Origin: Sporosarcina sp. D27
GTDB lineage: Bacteria; Bacillota; Bacilli; Bacillales_A; Planococcaceae
Direction: 5' to 3'
Length of the DNA stretch: 40,107 bases
Assembly: GCF_000586555.1 (NCBI RefSeq)
Contig: NZ_AZUC01000010.1
Location: 1 to 40,107, forward strand
Shown here piece by piece: positions 15,921 to 23,242 of this stretch. The position numbers and the translations under genes are program-made. The notes under the pieces were generated by a model. That model was given only the letters and a program-made list of their open reading frames with translations. It was not told the DNA's origin and did not search any database. Positions within the stretch are counted from its first letter, which is position 1. Each line of letters starts with the position of its first letter.

Positions 15921-16256
15921 ATGTCTATCGGAAAGCGAATTCGCGAACTTCGAATGATAAAAGGATTGTCGGTAACTGAATTAGCAAATAGGGCTGGAGT
16001 AGCAAAATCTTATATTTCGTCAGTTGAGCGACAACTACAATTAAATCCTTCTATTCAATTTTTAAACAAAATAGCTGCAGTTCTAGATGTCAGCGTTGAG
16101 AAGTTAATTCTTGAAGATGAGGCTCAAGATGAGGAATTGGACATTGAATGGCTAGAGTTAGCCAAAGAGGCAATGGATTCTGGAATTAGCAAAGAGCAGT
16201 TCAAACAGTATTTGGAATTCCAAAAATGGCAGAAGTCTACCCAGGACAATAACTAA
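15921..16256 (+). CDS. sinR: SinR-type biofilm master repressor
   Basis: A 111-residue protein, the same length as B. subtilis SinR. The N-terminal HTH_3 domain (about 1-62) reads IGKRIRELRMIKGLSVTELA, then AGVAKSYISSVERQLQ, NPSIQFLNKIAAVLDVSVEKL, close to SinR throughout. The C-terminal SinI-interaction domain (about 76-106) has LDIEWLELAKEAMDSGISKE followed by QFKQYLEFQKWQKS, again matching SinR. AAGGGTG precedes the ATG at 15921; a GTG three codons earlier lies inside the ribosome site. It should bind GTTCTYT boxes as a tetramer and repress polysaccharide genes. Unlike B. subtilis, sinI is not upstream in tandem but convergent 320 bp away. Confidence 0.95.
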   Translation: MSIGKRIRELRMIKGLSVTELANRAGVAKSYISSVERQLQLNPSIQFLNKIAAVLDVSVEKLILEDEAQDEELDIEWLELAKEAMDSGISKEQFKQYLEFQKWQKSTQDNN

Positions 16257-16295
16257 CGTCTATTTTCATGAATCCCTTATAATTATTATCCTTTG

Positions 16296-16421
16296 GATGT
16301 GTTTCTAAAGTTGGAAGTAGCCGTTCTGTTAACGCAAGGGGAGCTGTAGTGATGAGGAATCTGATGGCCGCGTGCTGTAATCACAAGTTCAATGAATATC
16401 CCCTGTTAGGCTAGAAACATC
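16296..16421. other. Candidate structured RNA between sinR and sinI
   Basis: The continuous 3' strand 16399-16421 pairs in order with four 5' blocks: GAT+GTTTCTA (16296-16307, 2-nt bulge) with 16412-16421; GCC (16320-16322) with 16409-16411; TAAC (16330-16333) with 16405-16408; AGGGGA (16337-16342) with 16399-16404. Inside, GTGAT (16349-16353) pairs with ATCAC (16380-16384). On the plus strand a TATAAT at 16278-16283 would place a start near the first stem. The region holds no convincing gene. It matches no RNA class I know. Strand and function open. Confidence 0.4.
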
Positions 16422-16432
16422 TGGACAAAAGT

Positions 16433-16464
16433 ATTCGAACATTAAGAGTTCTTTCTGTTCGAAT
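16433..16464. repeat. Inverted repeat enclosing a SinR-type box
   Basis: ATTCGAACA (16433-16441) and TGTTCGAAT (16456-16464) are perfect 9-bp arms; the 14-nt loop contains GTTCTTT (16448-16454), a SinR-type heptamer. It could be an operator or a transcript-end hairpin for sinI messages; no strong T-run follows on either strand. Confidence 0.5.
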
Positions 16465-16556
16465 TTGTTCATAAGGATGAAATCCACAGAATGACTGTGA
16501 ACTCTTTATTTTATAGATTGATTTTTCATTACCGGACTTAACCTCTCTCTTTACGT

Positions 16557-16585
16557 AAACTAGCATTCCTTAAGCCTGCTAGTTT
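16557..16585 (-). terminator. Possible weak terminator at the end of sinI
   Basis: AAACTAGCA (16557-16565) and TGCTAGTTT (16577-16585) form a 9-bp stem with an 11-nt loop that includes the sinI stop codon. Only TTTACG follows on the minus strand, so termination may be inefficient. Confidence 0.4.
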
Positions 16586-16734
16586 GCCTTTCCCTCTGGG
16601 AATCCATCATCCGCTTCCTTCAACTTTACATTTTTCAGGAACTCTCTTACTTCCTCCGTAGAGATACCTAAATTTTTTGCTTTCTTCATCAAGAAAACCC
16701 ATTCCCCATCCAACATCTCTCGATCGTTCTTCAT
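16579..16734 (-). CDS. sinI: SinI-type antirepressor of SinR
   Basis: A 51-residue protein. It reads MKNDREMLDGEWVFLM, KKAKNLGISTEEVREFLKN and a short charged tail. This matches the SinI domain (LDxEWVxLMxxAKxxxISxEEIRxxL), which forms a helical hook that pairs with the C-terminal domain of SinR and disrupts the SinR tetramer. The SinR encoded nearby has the matching LDIEW...ISKEQFKQYL element. AGGGGGA lies 7 nt before the ATG. The gene is convergent with sinR rather than tandem. It is preceded by a c-di-GMP-I riboswitch aptamer and lies about 300 bp after the end of the exopolysaccharide operon, on the same strand. Expressed SinI should relieve repression of that operon. Confidence 0.9.
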   Translation of the reverse strand: MKNDREMLDGEWVFLMKKAKNLGISTEEVREFLKNVKLKEADDGFPEGKAN

Positions 16735-16754
16735 TAGAAAATCCCCCTAATAGG

Positions 16755-16838
16755 ATAGGTAGCTCAGCCGTCATAGCAACTTTCCCCTTAGACCTGAAGC
16801 TTTGCGTCCTTACTTTTAAGTAAGTTTGCCTTTTCTAT
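16755..16838 (-). promoter_or_regulatory. Cyclic-di-GMP-I (GEMM-I) riboswitch upstream of sinI
   Basis: The minus strand carries the GEMM-I consensus in order: GGCAAAC, a hairpin CTTACT-TAAA-AGTAAG, then GGACGCAAAGC, CAGGTCTAAG, and after a variable stem TATGACGGCTGAGCTACC. CTAAG and TATG form the usual tetraloop-receptor pair. P1 can close between ATAG (16838-16835) and CTAT (16758-16755). A -10-like TATAAG at 16853-16848 puts a transcript start just before P1. There is no terminator before the sinI ATG; the Shine-Dalgarno sequence begins about 5 nt after P1, and the P1 3' strand (CCTATCC) could pair with TAGG/GGAT of that site. This suggests translational control, probably on with ligand; the direction is inference. 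Confidence 0.92.
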
Positions 16839-16839
16839 G

Positions 16840-17036
16840 ATTTGGTACTTATACCTAATTACCACTATCATATAGGAAAACTCAAAATGACAATATTGAC
16901 AAATGTTAATGGGTAGGCATTATTATTCAAATAGTTCTATCAATACAGTTAATTGAGTGCTATATTGGTATCGTTAAGTATAATCTGGGTGTCTTCTGTC
17001 CATTTCAGGCATAGAGGATAACTCAACTACAGGTAT
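16840..17036. other. Promoter region of sinI
   Basis: No ORF of note. The minus strand shows a direct repeat TTGTCA-ATA-TTGTCA near 16890-16904 and -10-like TATGAT and TATAAG sequences between it and the riboswitch, without an ideal spacing. Transcripts escaping the exopolysaccharide terminator would cross this region into sinI. Confidence 0.35.
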
Positions 17037-17066
17037 GTAAAAACCCACCCGCTATAGCAGGTGGTC
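17037..17066 (-). terminator. Terminator of the exopolysaccharide operon
   Basis: On the minus strand CCACCTGCTATAGCGGGTGG is a near-perfect self-complementary hairpin followed by GTTTTTACA. It lies about 50 nt after the last gene of the operon. Confidence 0.88.
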
Positions 17067-17115
17067 GATTGAAGCTAATATTGAATAGATTAAATTGAGA
17101 GGGTTAAGCTATTCT

Positions 17116-18099
17116 CTAATGCTGATTATTTTGACCTTTGTCGCTTAAAGATTTAGTCGCTACATTCATATCTAATTTATTGTATTCGGTTTTAACTGTA
17201 AATAGCACAAGTGGATCAGAACCAACAATACGTTGCGCATCCCAAACTATTCCTTCAAATTTATTATATGAACCGTCTACTTTTATTATTTGTTTTGTTT
17301 TCTCGGTTAGTTGCACTTGCAATCCCGTGAAAAGGTTACCTGAACATTCGTTGGGGATTGTCATGGAACCTATTATTTGTATGCCTAACACACAATCATC
17401 TATCGTCATATTTTCAAAGCGATTGGCATTAATCCAACTATATGTGCCGGCTCCTGGATTCTCTGCTTTTAGTTGAATAGCTGTTTTAAATCCGACGATT
17501 GAGATATTTTCAAACTGGACAAAGCTAATATTGTGCCATTTACCTTTAGCGTATAATGAAAGCCCAGTGCCATTATAGTTTTTACTTTTATTAATGATTG
17601 TCATATTTTTGACTCGTGTCTTATTTGTAGCATCATACTGATCCTGACCTTTCAGAAAAATAACTTCCGATTGAAAGTTTGGATCCATTACTTGGATAGT
17701 CCCATTCCTAATAACCGCATCTTTTTCAACCGTCAGCACTCGATAATTTCCTTTCACAACGATTACGGAATTACTCCCAAACTCAAGTTCTACCCCTTTC
17801 TTCACGGTAAGACCAGACTTTATTGTATATATTTTGTTGGCTTTCAACTTTACTTTCTCTCTCTTTTGCGTGGCACAAAAGTCAATAGCTGATTGAATTG
17901 CCTTTGAATAATCTTCTGCTTGACCATTCTCATTTGTTATAAAGTCTTCTACAGCAACTGTGTCCTCCGGTAGGTTTAGGTTACTTCGCTCCACATTAGC
18001 TCTCCCCCACATCTCGTTGTTAAACATTAAATAAAGGATAACGGCACTGCTGATGACAATGATAGCTATCCATCGTATACATACATCTTTAATCTCCAT
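17116..18099 (-). CDS. Membrane-anchored right-handed beta-helix protein (putative polysaccharide-acting)
   Basis: A 327-residue protein. An N-terminal transmembrane or signal segment (IAIIVISSAVILYLMF, about 12-27) is followed by a region of short repeating beta-strand turns: KANKIYTIKSGLTVKKGVEL, VIRNGTIQVMD, TRVKNMTIINKSKNYNGTG, FENISIVGFKTAIQL, NRFENMTIDDCVLGIQIIGS. This is the pectate-lyase-like beta-helix pattern. No catalytic triad can be assigned. The end of the chain is hydrophilic. It is the last gene of the exopolysaccharide operon, 16 nt after the mannose-1-phosphate guanylyltransferase, so it may trim, bind or modify the polymer outside the cell. The ribosome site (AGGAAAG) is modest. 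Confidence 0.78.
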   Translation of the reverse strand: MEIKDVCIRWIAIIVISSAVILYLMFNNEMWGRANVERSNLNLPEDTVAVEDFITNENGQAEDYSKAIQSAIDFCATQKREKVKLKANKIYTIKSGLTVKKGVELEFGSNSVIVVKGNYRVLTVEKDAVIRNGTIQVMDPNFQSEVIFLKGQDQYDATNKTRVKNMTIINKSKNYNGTGLSLYAKGKWHNISFVQFENISIVGFKTAIQLKAENPGAGTYSWINANRFENMTIDDCVLGIQIIGSMTIPNECSGNLFTGLQVQLTEKTKQIIKVDGSYNKFEGIVWDAQRIVGSDPLVLFTVKTEYNKLDMNVATKSLSDKGQNNQH

Positions 18100-18115
18100 T
18101 TACTCATCTACTTTC

Positions 18116-19492
18116 CTAGCTCACAACAACGCTACAACACTTCACCACCTCATCCCATTCCATATATATGCGAGATATATCTTCTTCTATCAGCTTTGTC
18201 CCCGATTGAACTTCAATAAATTCTAAATCTGTAATTGCCTTTAAACCATGCTCCGCACCAATTGGGATATGAAGTACATCCCCGACCTTTACAGAATAGA
18301 GTTCACCGTCAAGGGCAAATTCCCCATTCCCTTTAATAATGGTCCAAAGTTCCCGACGGTACCTATGTTTCTGATAACTGATATTCTTGGTAGCTTTTAT
18401 GCAAATCCGTTTTGTTAAAACCTCTTCCCCGTCTTCCACCTTCGTATAGTCAAGGACACGATACCATCCCCAGCGTCGCTCTTCATACATCGGCCTCTTT
18501 TCAACACCTTCTAATAGTGTTTTCACTCGAGGACTTTCTCTTTTATCCGATACCAGAATGCCGTCAGGACTCGCTGCGATAATAAGATCTTTAACGCCGA
18601 TTGCTATAATTGGAATGTCTAATTCATTGATGATATGTGCATTTGTAGAATCCTTAGTCATTGTTCCAGTACCCATTTGATTTGTACACATTTCTTCAGT
18701 GAGCGTGTTCCATGTCCCTAGATCTTTCCAACATCCGTTATAAGGAATCGCCACTATTTTTTTTGCTTTTTCTACAACCTCATAATCAAATGACCTATTC
18801 GGAAGAAGTGAATAGTGTTCATATAGTTCCTCGTATTGGATTGGCAACCCTCGTTCTTCAAGAATGGAAAGGATAAATTCTAACTTAAAAGCAAACACTC
18901 CTGTGTTCCATAACGCCTGTTGCCTAATTAAATTTTCTGCCTGTAGCTTAGAGGGTTTTTCCTTAAAATGACTTACCTCAATATAACTTCCTTGTCGGCC
19001 ATCTAATATAGGAGAAAGATACCCATATTTTTCAGATGGGAATGTCGGCTCTACCCCTATTAAGGCGAGTTCAGCATCACAAGATAGTAATGCATCTTCT
19101 AAATCAACCACTCTCTGGAAAAAACGTTCTTCAACAAATGGGTCAACAGGAAGTACTCCAATCACTTCTTGTGCGTCCACACCTTTTACGGAATATAGAT
19201 AGACTGCCGACAAAGCAATCGCTGAAAAGGTATCCCTTCTCTCCGGTTCAATAATGAGCGGAATATGAGTACCGATCTGACTTTGAATCATATCTACTTG
19301 AGATTTACTTGTAGCAATCATGGTGGATTGTTGTAGCCCTGCCTTATCCAGCTGCCTCCAAACCCTCTGCACCATGGATTCCATCTGTCCGCTTTCATCA
19401 GCAAGCACTTGCAGAAATTGTTTTGATCTTGACTCATTCGATAGCGGCCATAAGCGTTTTCCTGATCCACCTGATAGTAAGATTAGTTCCAT
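18116..19492 (-). CDS. manC: Mannose-1-phosphate guanylyltransferase with C-terminal cupin (ManC-type)
   Basis: A 458-residue two-domain enzyme. The N-terminal nucleotidyltransferase has LLSGGSGKRLWPLS (residues 4-17) and FKEKPS, and makes GDP-mannose from mannose-1-phosphate and GTP. The C-terminal cupin (about 350-445) resembles type II mannose-6-phosphate isomerase (RRWGWYRVLDY; LHIPIGAEHGLKAI), but its metal motif reads QKHRYRRELW where the family usually has QxHxHRxEHW. Two histidines are therefore replaced, and isomerase activity is doubtful. It implies a mannose- or GDP-mannose-derived sugar in the polymer. It sits in the operon after a glycosyltransferase. Confidence 0.9.
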   Translation of the reverse strand: MELILLSGGSGKRLWPLSNESRSKQFLQVLADESGQMESMVQRVWRQLDKAGLQQSTMIATSKSQVDMIQSQIGTHIPLIIEPERRDTFSAIALSAVYLYSVKGVDAQEVIGVLPVDPFVEERFFQRVVDLEDALLSCDAELALIGVEPTFPSEKYGYLSPILDGRQGSYIEVSHFKEKPSKLQAENLIRQQALWNTGVFAFKLEFILSILEERGLPIQYEELYEHYSLLPNRSFDYEVVEKAKKIVAIPYNGCWKDLGTWNTLTEEMCTNQMGTGTMTKDSTNAHIINELDIPIIAIGVKDLIIAASPDGILVSDKRESPRVKTLLEGVEKRPMYEERRWGWYRVLDYTKVEDGEEVLTKRICIKATKNISYQKHRYRRELWTIIKGNGEFALDGELYSVKVGDVLHIPIGAEHGLKAITDLEFIEVQSGTKLIEEDISRIYMEWDEVVKCCSVVVS

Positions 19493-19525
19493 TTAAGATC
19501 CCCTATTCCATCAATTTTTTTGAGA

Positions 19526-20710
19526 CTAAATTGTTTCCTTATACGCCGTGATTAATCGATCCGTCACGATCTGCTCTGAAAAATGATTGGATACAAACGT
19601 CCTTGCTCTCTCGGCTAATGAATTTGCATATTCCCTGTCGCGCAAAACCTGTTCAGTACGTGTTATAAACTCTTCATTATCCTCACAGACGAGTGCTTCT
19701 TTCTGATGTGTAAAACCAATACCTGCATTTGTAATAGTACTCATAACAATTGAGCAACCAAGAGCCGCTGCTTCCAATATTTTGTTTTGTTGACCTGCAC
19801 CGAAACGGAGTGGGCAAACATAGACAGCTGCCTTCCATTGCCACGGTCTAATATCTTCCACGAAGCCGCTTACCACAACACCACTTATTTTGCTTAATCT
19901 TTGAACATCCGCTGAAGGATTAGCCCCTACAAGCCAGCATTCCAGATCCGGAAACTTTTCTTTGAGAGGAAGGTAGATATCTTTCACAAGTCTTATAGCC
20001 GCGTCTATATTTGGGGCATAGTTCATCGTCCCCGTAAACACCAGCGCATTCTTTTTATTTTCTAAACGATTCATATGAAAGTACGATAAATCGATATAGT
20101 TAGGCACTACATTTATATCTTCATAACGTTTCGGATGAAGGTATTCTTTGTCTGCCGGTGAAGTGATAATTGCTTTGGAACCCTTTGCATCAATGAATTT
20201 TTCATACTTTTTCATTCTTCCTAGTTCTCCTCCAACAGCTAATCTTTCAATTGGATTCTTTGTCCACTGAGCTCTCCTTTCCAAATTCAGGCTGATAGCG
20301 TCAATATAATCAACCACAAGTGTTGAATCTGGAACGTCGAGGGAAGGAAAGTTGTGAAGTACTTTCGATTGAATGTGTATGACGTCGTAATGTATTTGGC
20401 TTAAAATATTTTTAAGGAATACAATTAAAATCGGAAATGAATGTAGGGATACACTTAACGGATAGCCTTTCAGAAGGAAACTTCTAATGATTGAAAAGTA
20501 ATTACTCTTTGCTTTCATCCCATCCTTCTTTTCAGGGCTTCCACCGATTAGGGAAGAAGCACAGCACCAATGTGCCTCGTTATTTTCTTGAAATAGAAAA
20601 TGAACAGTATGCCCGTTGCTTACAAGGCTTTTCATCTGTTGAAACGCTCTGACTTGATCCCCTTTTCCGGGGACCTTTGGTACTCGATGAGTAATGAATA
20701 GAATGTTCAT
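19526..20710 (-). CDS. GT4-type glycosyltransferase
   Basis: A 394-residue GT-B glycosyltransferase. The N-terminus reads MNILFITHRVPKVPGKGDQV, the opening of the TIGR03087-like group that transfers sugars in exopolysaccharide assembly. The C-terminal half has LVFTGTMNYAPN, VSGFVEDIRPWQWKA, PLRFGAGQQNKILEAAALG (acceptor/donor-binding region) and ends in RARTFVSNHFSEQ. AAAGGGGA precedes the ATG. It lies between the sugar-phosphate transferase and manC. Donor unknown. Confidence 0.88.
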   Translation of the reverse strand: MNILFITHRVPKVPGKGDQVRAFQQMKSLVSNGHTVHFLFQENNEAHWCCASSLIGGSPEKKDGMKAKSNYFSIIRSFLLKGYPLSVSLHSFPILIVFLKNILSQIHYDVIHIQSKVLHNFPSLDVPDSTLVVDYIDAISLNLERRAQWTKNPIERLAVGGELGRMKKYEKFIDAKGSKAIITSPADKEYLHPKRYEDINVVPNYIDLSYFHMNRLENKKNALVFTGTMNYAPNIDAAIRLVKDIYLPLKEKFPDLECWLVGANPSADVQRLSKISGVVVSGFVEDIRPWQWKAAVYVCPLRFGAGQQNKILEAAALGCSIVMSTITNAGIGFTHQKEALVCEDNEEFITRTEQVLRDREYANSLAERARTFVSNHFSEQIVTDRLITAYKETI

Positions 20711-20722
20711 GCGATATCCCCT

Positions 20723-22111
20723 TTATAAGCCTGCAGCCTGGTTATGACCAATCGACTGTAATAACTTCTTTTCGTCCTGTTGGGTTGTCACTTTCACTCC
20801 TTCGGCCTGCTCCCTTTGAAAGAGTATCCGAATTGTTTGGAGTAATATTTTGATATCATTTCCAAAAGAATAGTGACGAATATACAGTAAATCAAAGCGA
20901 AGCTTATCTTCAGGAGTTGTCGTATACTTCGCCATTACTTGTGCAAGTCCAGTTATACCTGGCTTTACGTCCATTCTGTAAGAATATTCGGTAAATTCAT
21001 GTTGGAATTGGTCACAAAAATATTTTCTCTCCGGCCTTGGTCCTATCAGACTCATCTCTCCTTTCAGGACGTTGTATAACTGTGGTAACTCATCTAGCCG
21101 CGTAGCTCGAAGCAATTTACCGACCGTTGTTATTCTTGGATCATACTCTATAGCCAGAACGGGCCCGGTATTTTTTTCCGCATCTCGTACCATGCTTCTG
21201 AACTTATAAATTTGATAAGGCTTGCCACTCATCCCCAGCCTTTCTTGCTTAAATAGCGCTGGTCCTTTAGATGTCAGAGGTATCAAGATCCATAGGCAAC
21301 ACATGACAGGACTTATCGCAACGAGTATTGAAAAGGATACAATTAGATCGAAAGCTCGCTTAACACAACGGTTTCCTTTACTAGGTTTAATCGGTGGAAT
21401 AGAGAGAACTAATCGATCATCCACTTGCTGAGGGGTAGATCCATGAACAAATAACTCGAAGAACTGAGGTACAATCAGTGCTTCTTTTTCATGCTTTATG
21501 CAAAGACTAACAAGCTCCCTTCTTTGCTTTTCATCAACTGATGGGCTAATTAGGACCACATCGATTCCTTCTAAAAAGTCTTCAAGTCTTTTTCTTTCAT
21601 TTAAAAGAACTAATCCACTGACAATGAACCATCCCTTGCGGTGCGACAGAATTTTATTAGCTAAGGAAACCCCACTATTTTCATCACTAGCGAAAATCAT
21701 TACCTTTTTCATTCCATGGATCTTTTTAATCACTCTCCAAATAATATAGCGGCTACCTATTAAAAAAATGGTATGAATAAAACAACCGGTGATAACGACT
21801 TCCAGCGATAGAAACATCATCGGTGTATATACGCCACCCAGAACCAATAAAGATGCCACGATTCCCAACGAAAATATATTCGTATAGATTATCTGACTGA
21901 ATCCTTTTCGCTTCAAATCCGTGTAGAAGCCAAAAAAGTACAAAACAAAACATGAAATTGCTGACATCAAAGTTACTACTTGTGCGTCATGCAAAGGTGC
22001 AATTGATCCGTTCAACAGCCAATATGCAGTTATATATCCTAAATGAATTAAAGCGACATCGAATAGTACAAGCGTCATCTTAACAAAACGCTTTTCGCTA
22101 TCTCTGATCAT
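20723..22111 (-). CDS. Polyprenyl glycosylphosphotransferase (initiating sugar transferase)
   Basis: A 462-residue WbaP/EpsL-class enzyme that starts the repeat unit by moving a sugar phosphate to undecaprenyl phosphate. Four to five N-terminal transmembrane helices come first, then a nucleotide-binding-like middle domain (VMIFASDENSGVSLA). The catalytic C-terminal domain starts with KRAFDLIVSFSIL (re-entrant helix) and shows FKQERLGMSGKPYQIYKFRS in part (KQERLG, YKFRSM), TRLDELPQLYNVLKGEMSLI, GPRPER and VKPGITGLAQV. The ATG at 22111 has GGGTGG upstream; a TTG six codons earlier is less likely. Together with UppP (3174-4001) it depends on the undecaprenyl carrier pool. Confidence 0.94.
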   Translation of the reverse strand: MIRDSEKRFVKMTLVLFDVALIHLGYITAYWLLNGSIAPLHDAQVVTLMSAISCFVLYFFGFYTDLKRKGFSQIIYTNIFSLGIVASLLVLGGVYTPMMFLSLEVVITGCFIHTIFLIGSRYIIWRVIKKIHGMKKVMIFASDENSGVSLANKILSHRKGWFIVSGLVLLNERKRLEDFLEGIDVVLISPSVDEKQRRELVSLCIKHEKEALIVPQFFELFVHGSTPQQVDDRLVLSIPPIKPSKGNRCVKRAFDLIVSFSILVAISPVMCCLWILIPLTSKGPALFKQERLGMSGKPYQIYKFRSMVRDAEKNTGPVLAIEYDPRITTVGKLLRATRLDELPQLYNVLKGEMSLIGPRPERKYFCDQFQHEFTEYSYRMDVKPGITGLAQVMAKYTTTPEDKLRFDLLYIRHYSFGNDIKILLQTIRILFQREQAEGVKVTTQQDEKKLLQSIGHNQAAGL

Positions 22112-22176
22112 TGCGTCCACCCTTCCCAATTCGTAACGTTTTCGATTGCTTAAGAAAACGGTGAAAATTTTAATCT

Positions 22177-23229
22177 CTATCTTTCTACTAAATACTCCCT
22201 CATTGTTTCGCTAATCATTTTTTCTAAAGTAAAGTTCTTCTGTACACGATCACGTGCTGACTCAGAGATTTCCTTTCTTAGCTCTTGATGATCTTTCATC
22301 CATGTAATGTGGTTGCAAAAACTCTCCACTGAATAGTCATTGACAAGAAATCCTAGGTCTGAACTACTAATAGCTTCCTTAATACCACCAGTGTTCACGG
22401 AAATGATCGGTGTCCCAACTGCCATTGCTTCAAGAATAACCATCGGAAATACTTCGCGGTGAGAAGTCAAAAGGAGTACATCCATGTCACGGATAAAGCC
22501 AACAGGCTCCTTAATATCGCCCAGCATTTCTACCCGTTGAGTTAGTCCTGACTCTTTAATCATTTGAAGAATCTTTGTGTATTCTGGACCTTCTCCACCT
22601 ATATAGAATTGGATATCCGGGTCATCGTTAAGTTTCTTCGCGATTTCCAGAAACAAATCATGATTCTTTTCCGGAGAAAGCCTCGCCAAAATTCCGACTT
22701 TAAAGGTTTCCCTTTGCTCTTTTTTGTGATACATAAATTGATGTATATCTACCCCGTTATAAACGGTTCTTATTTTGTCAGCCTGAACACCAAGTTGCCA
22801 AAGGTTTTCTCTTTCATCTTCACTAACTGTTATGATTCGATGGACATGACGGTTTAACAGCCATGCAAACGCAAAACGAGCGCTCTTTTCCAACATGGTG
22901 ACATTATGCTTTGTGTAGATAATCTTTATCTTTTTCTTAATTATTTTCTGTAATCCAACAGCATACAGGACCATTCGGAGGCTGTTGGCATGTATCAGAT
23001 CAATCTTATGTTCCAATACATTCCTTCTAATGATAGACAGGTTGGCAACATGGTTATTGCGAGATAGGTGAATAAACTGTTCTTTATTGTTGATGGTCTC
23101 AAACATCTCGCCGCTACCGGCTGCTGTATAAAATTTAAGCTCTGGATGCGTCAACCTATTTTCTAATTTACAAAAATAATTTTCAGCTCCACCAGTTATT
23201 AGCTTATCCGTCATTAATAACACATTCAT
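22177..23229 (-). CDS. GT4-family glycosyltransferase
   Basis: A 350-residue retaining GT-B enzyme. Seen are the N-terminal GGAENYFCKL loop, IYTKHNVT, VYNGVD, the domain linker GILARLSPEKNHDLFLEIA, and the C-terminal donor signature EVFPMVILEAMAVGTPII with the E-x7-E pattern, then VNTGGIKEAI. AGGAGGC lies 8 nt before the ATG. It adds one sugar to the lipid-linked repeat unit; donor and linkage unknown. Confidence 0.93.
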   Translation of the reverse strand: MNVLLMTDKLITGGAENYFCKLENRLTHPELKFYTAAGSGEMFETINNKEQFIHLSRNNHVANLSIIRRNVLEHKIDLIHANSLRMVLYAVGLQKIIKKKIKIIYTKHNVTMLEKSARFAFAWLLNRHVHRIITVSEDERENLWQLGVQADKIRTVYNGVDIHQFMYHKKEQRETFKVGILARLSPEKNHDLFLEIAKKLNDDPDIQFYIGGEGPEYTKILQMIKESGLTQRVEMLGDIKEPVGFIRDMDVLLLTSHREVFPMVILEAMAVGTPIISVNTGGIKEAISSSDLGFLVNDYSVESFCNHITWMKDHQELRKEISESARDRVQKNFTLEKMISETMREYLVER

Positions 23230-23242
23230 ATCGTTCTGCCTC

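Noticed and set aside
16352..16414. 20-residue micro-ORF with AAGGGGAG 8 nt upstream
   Set aside because: It lies wholly inside the pairing structure of the candidate RNA, and the ribosome-like AGGGGA is one of its paired strands; too short to support.
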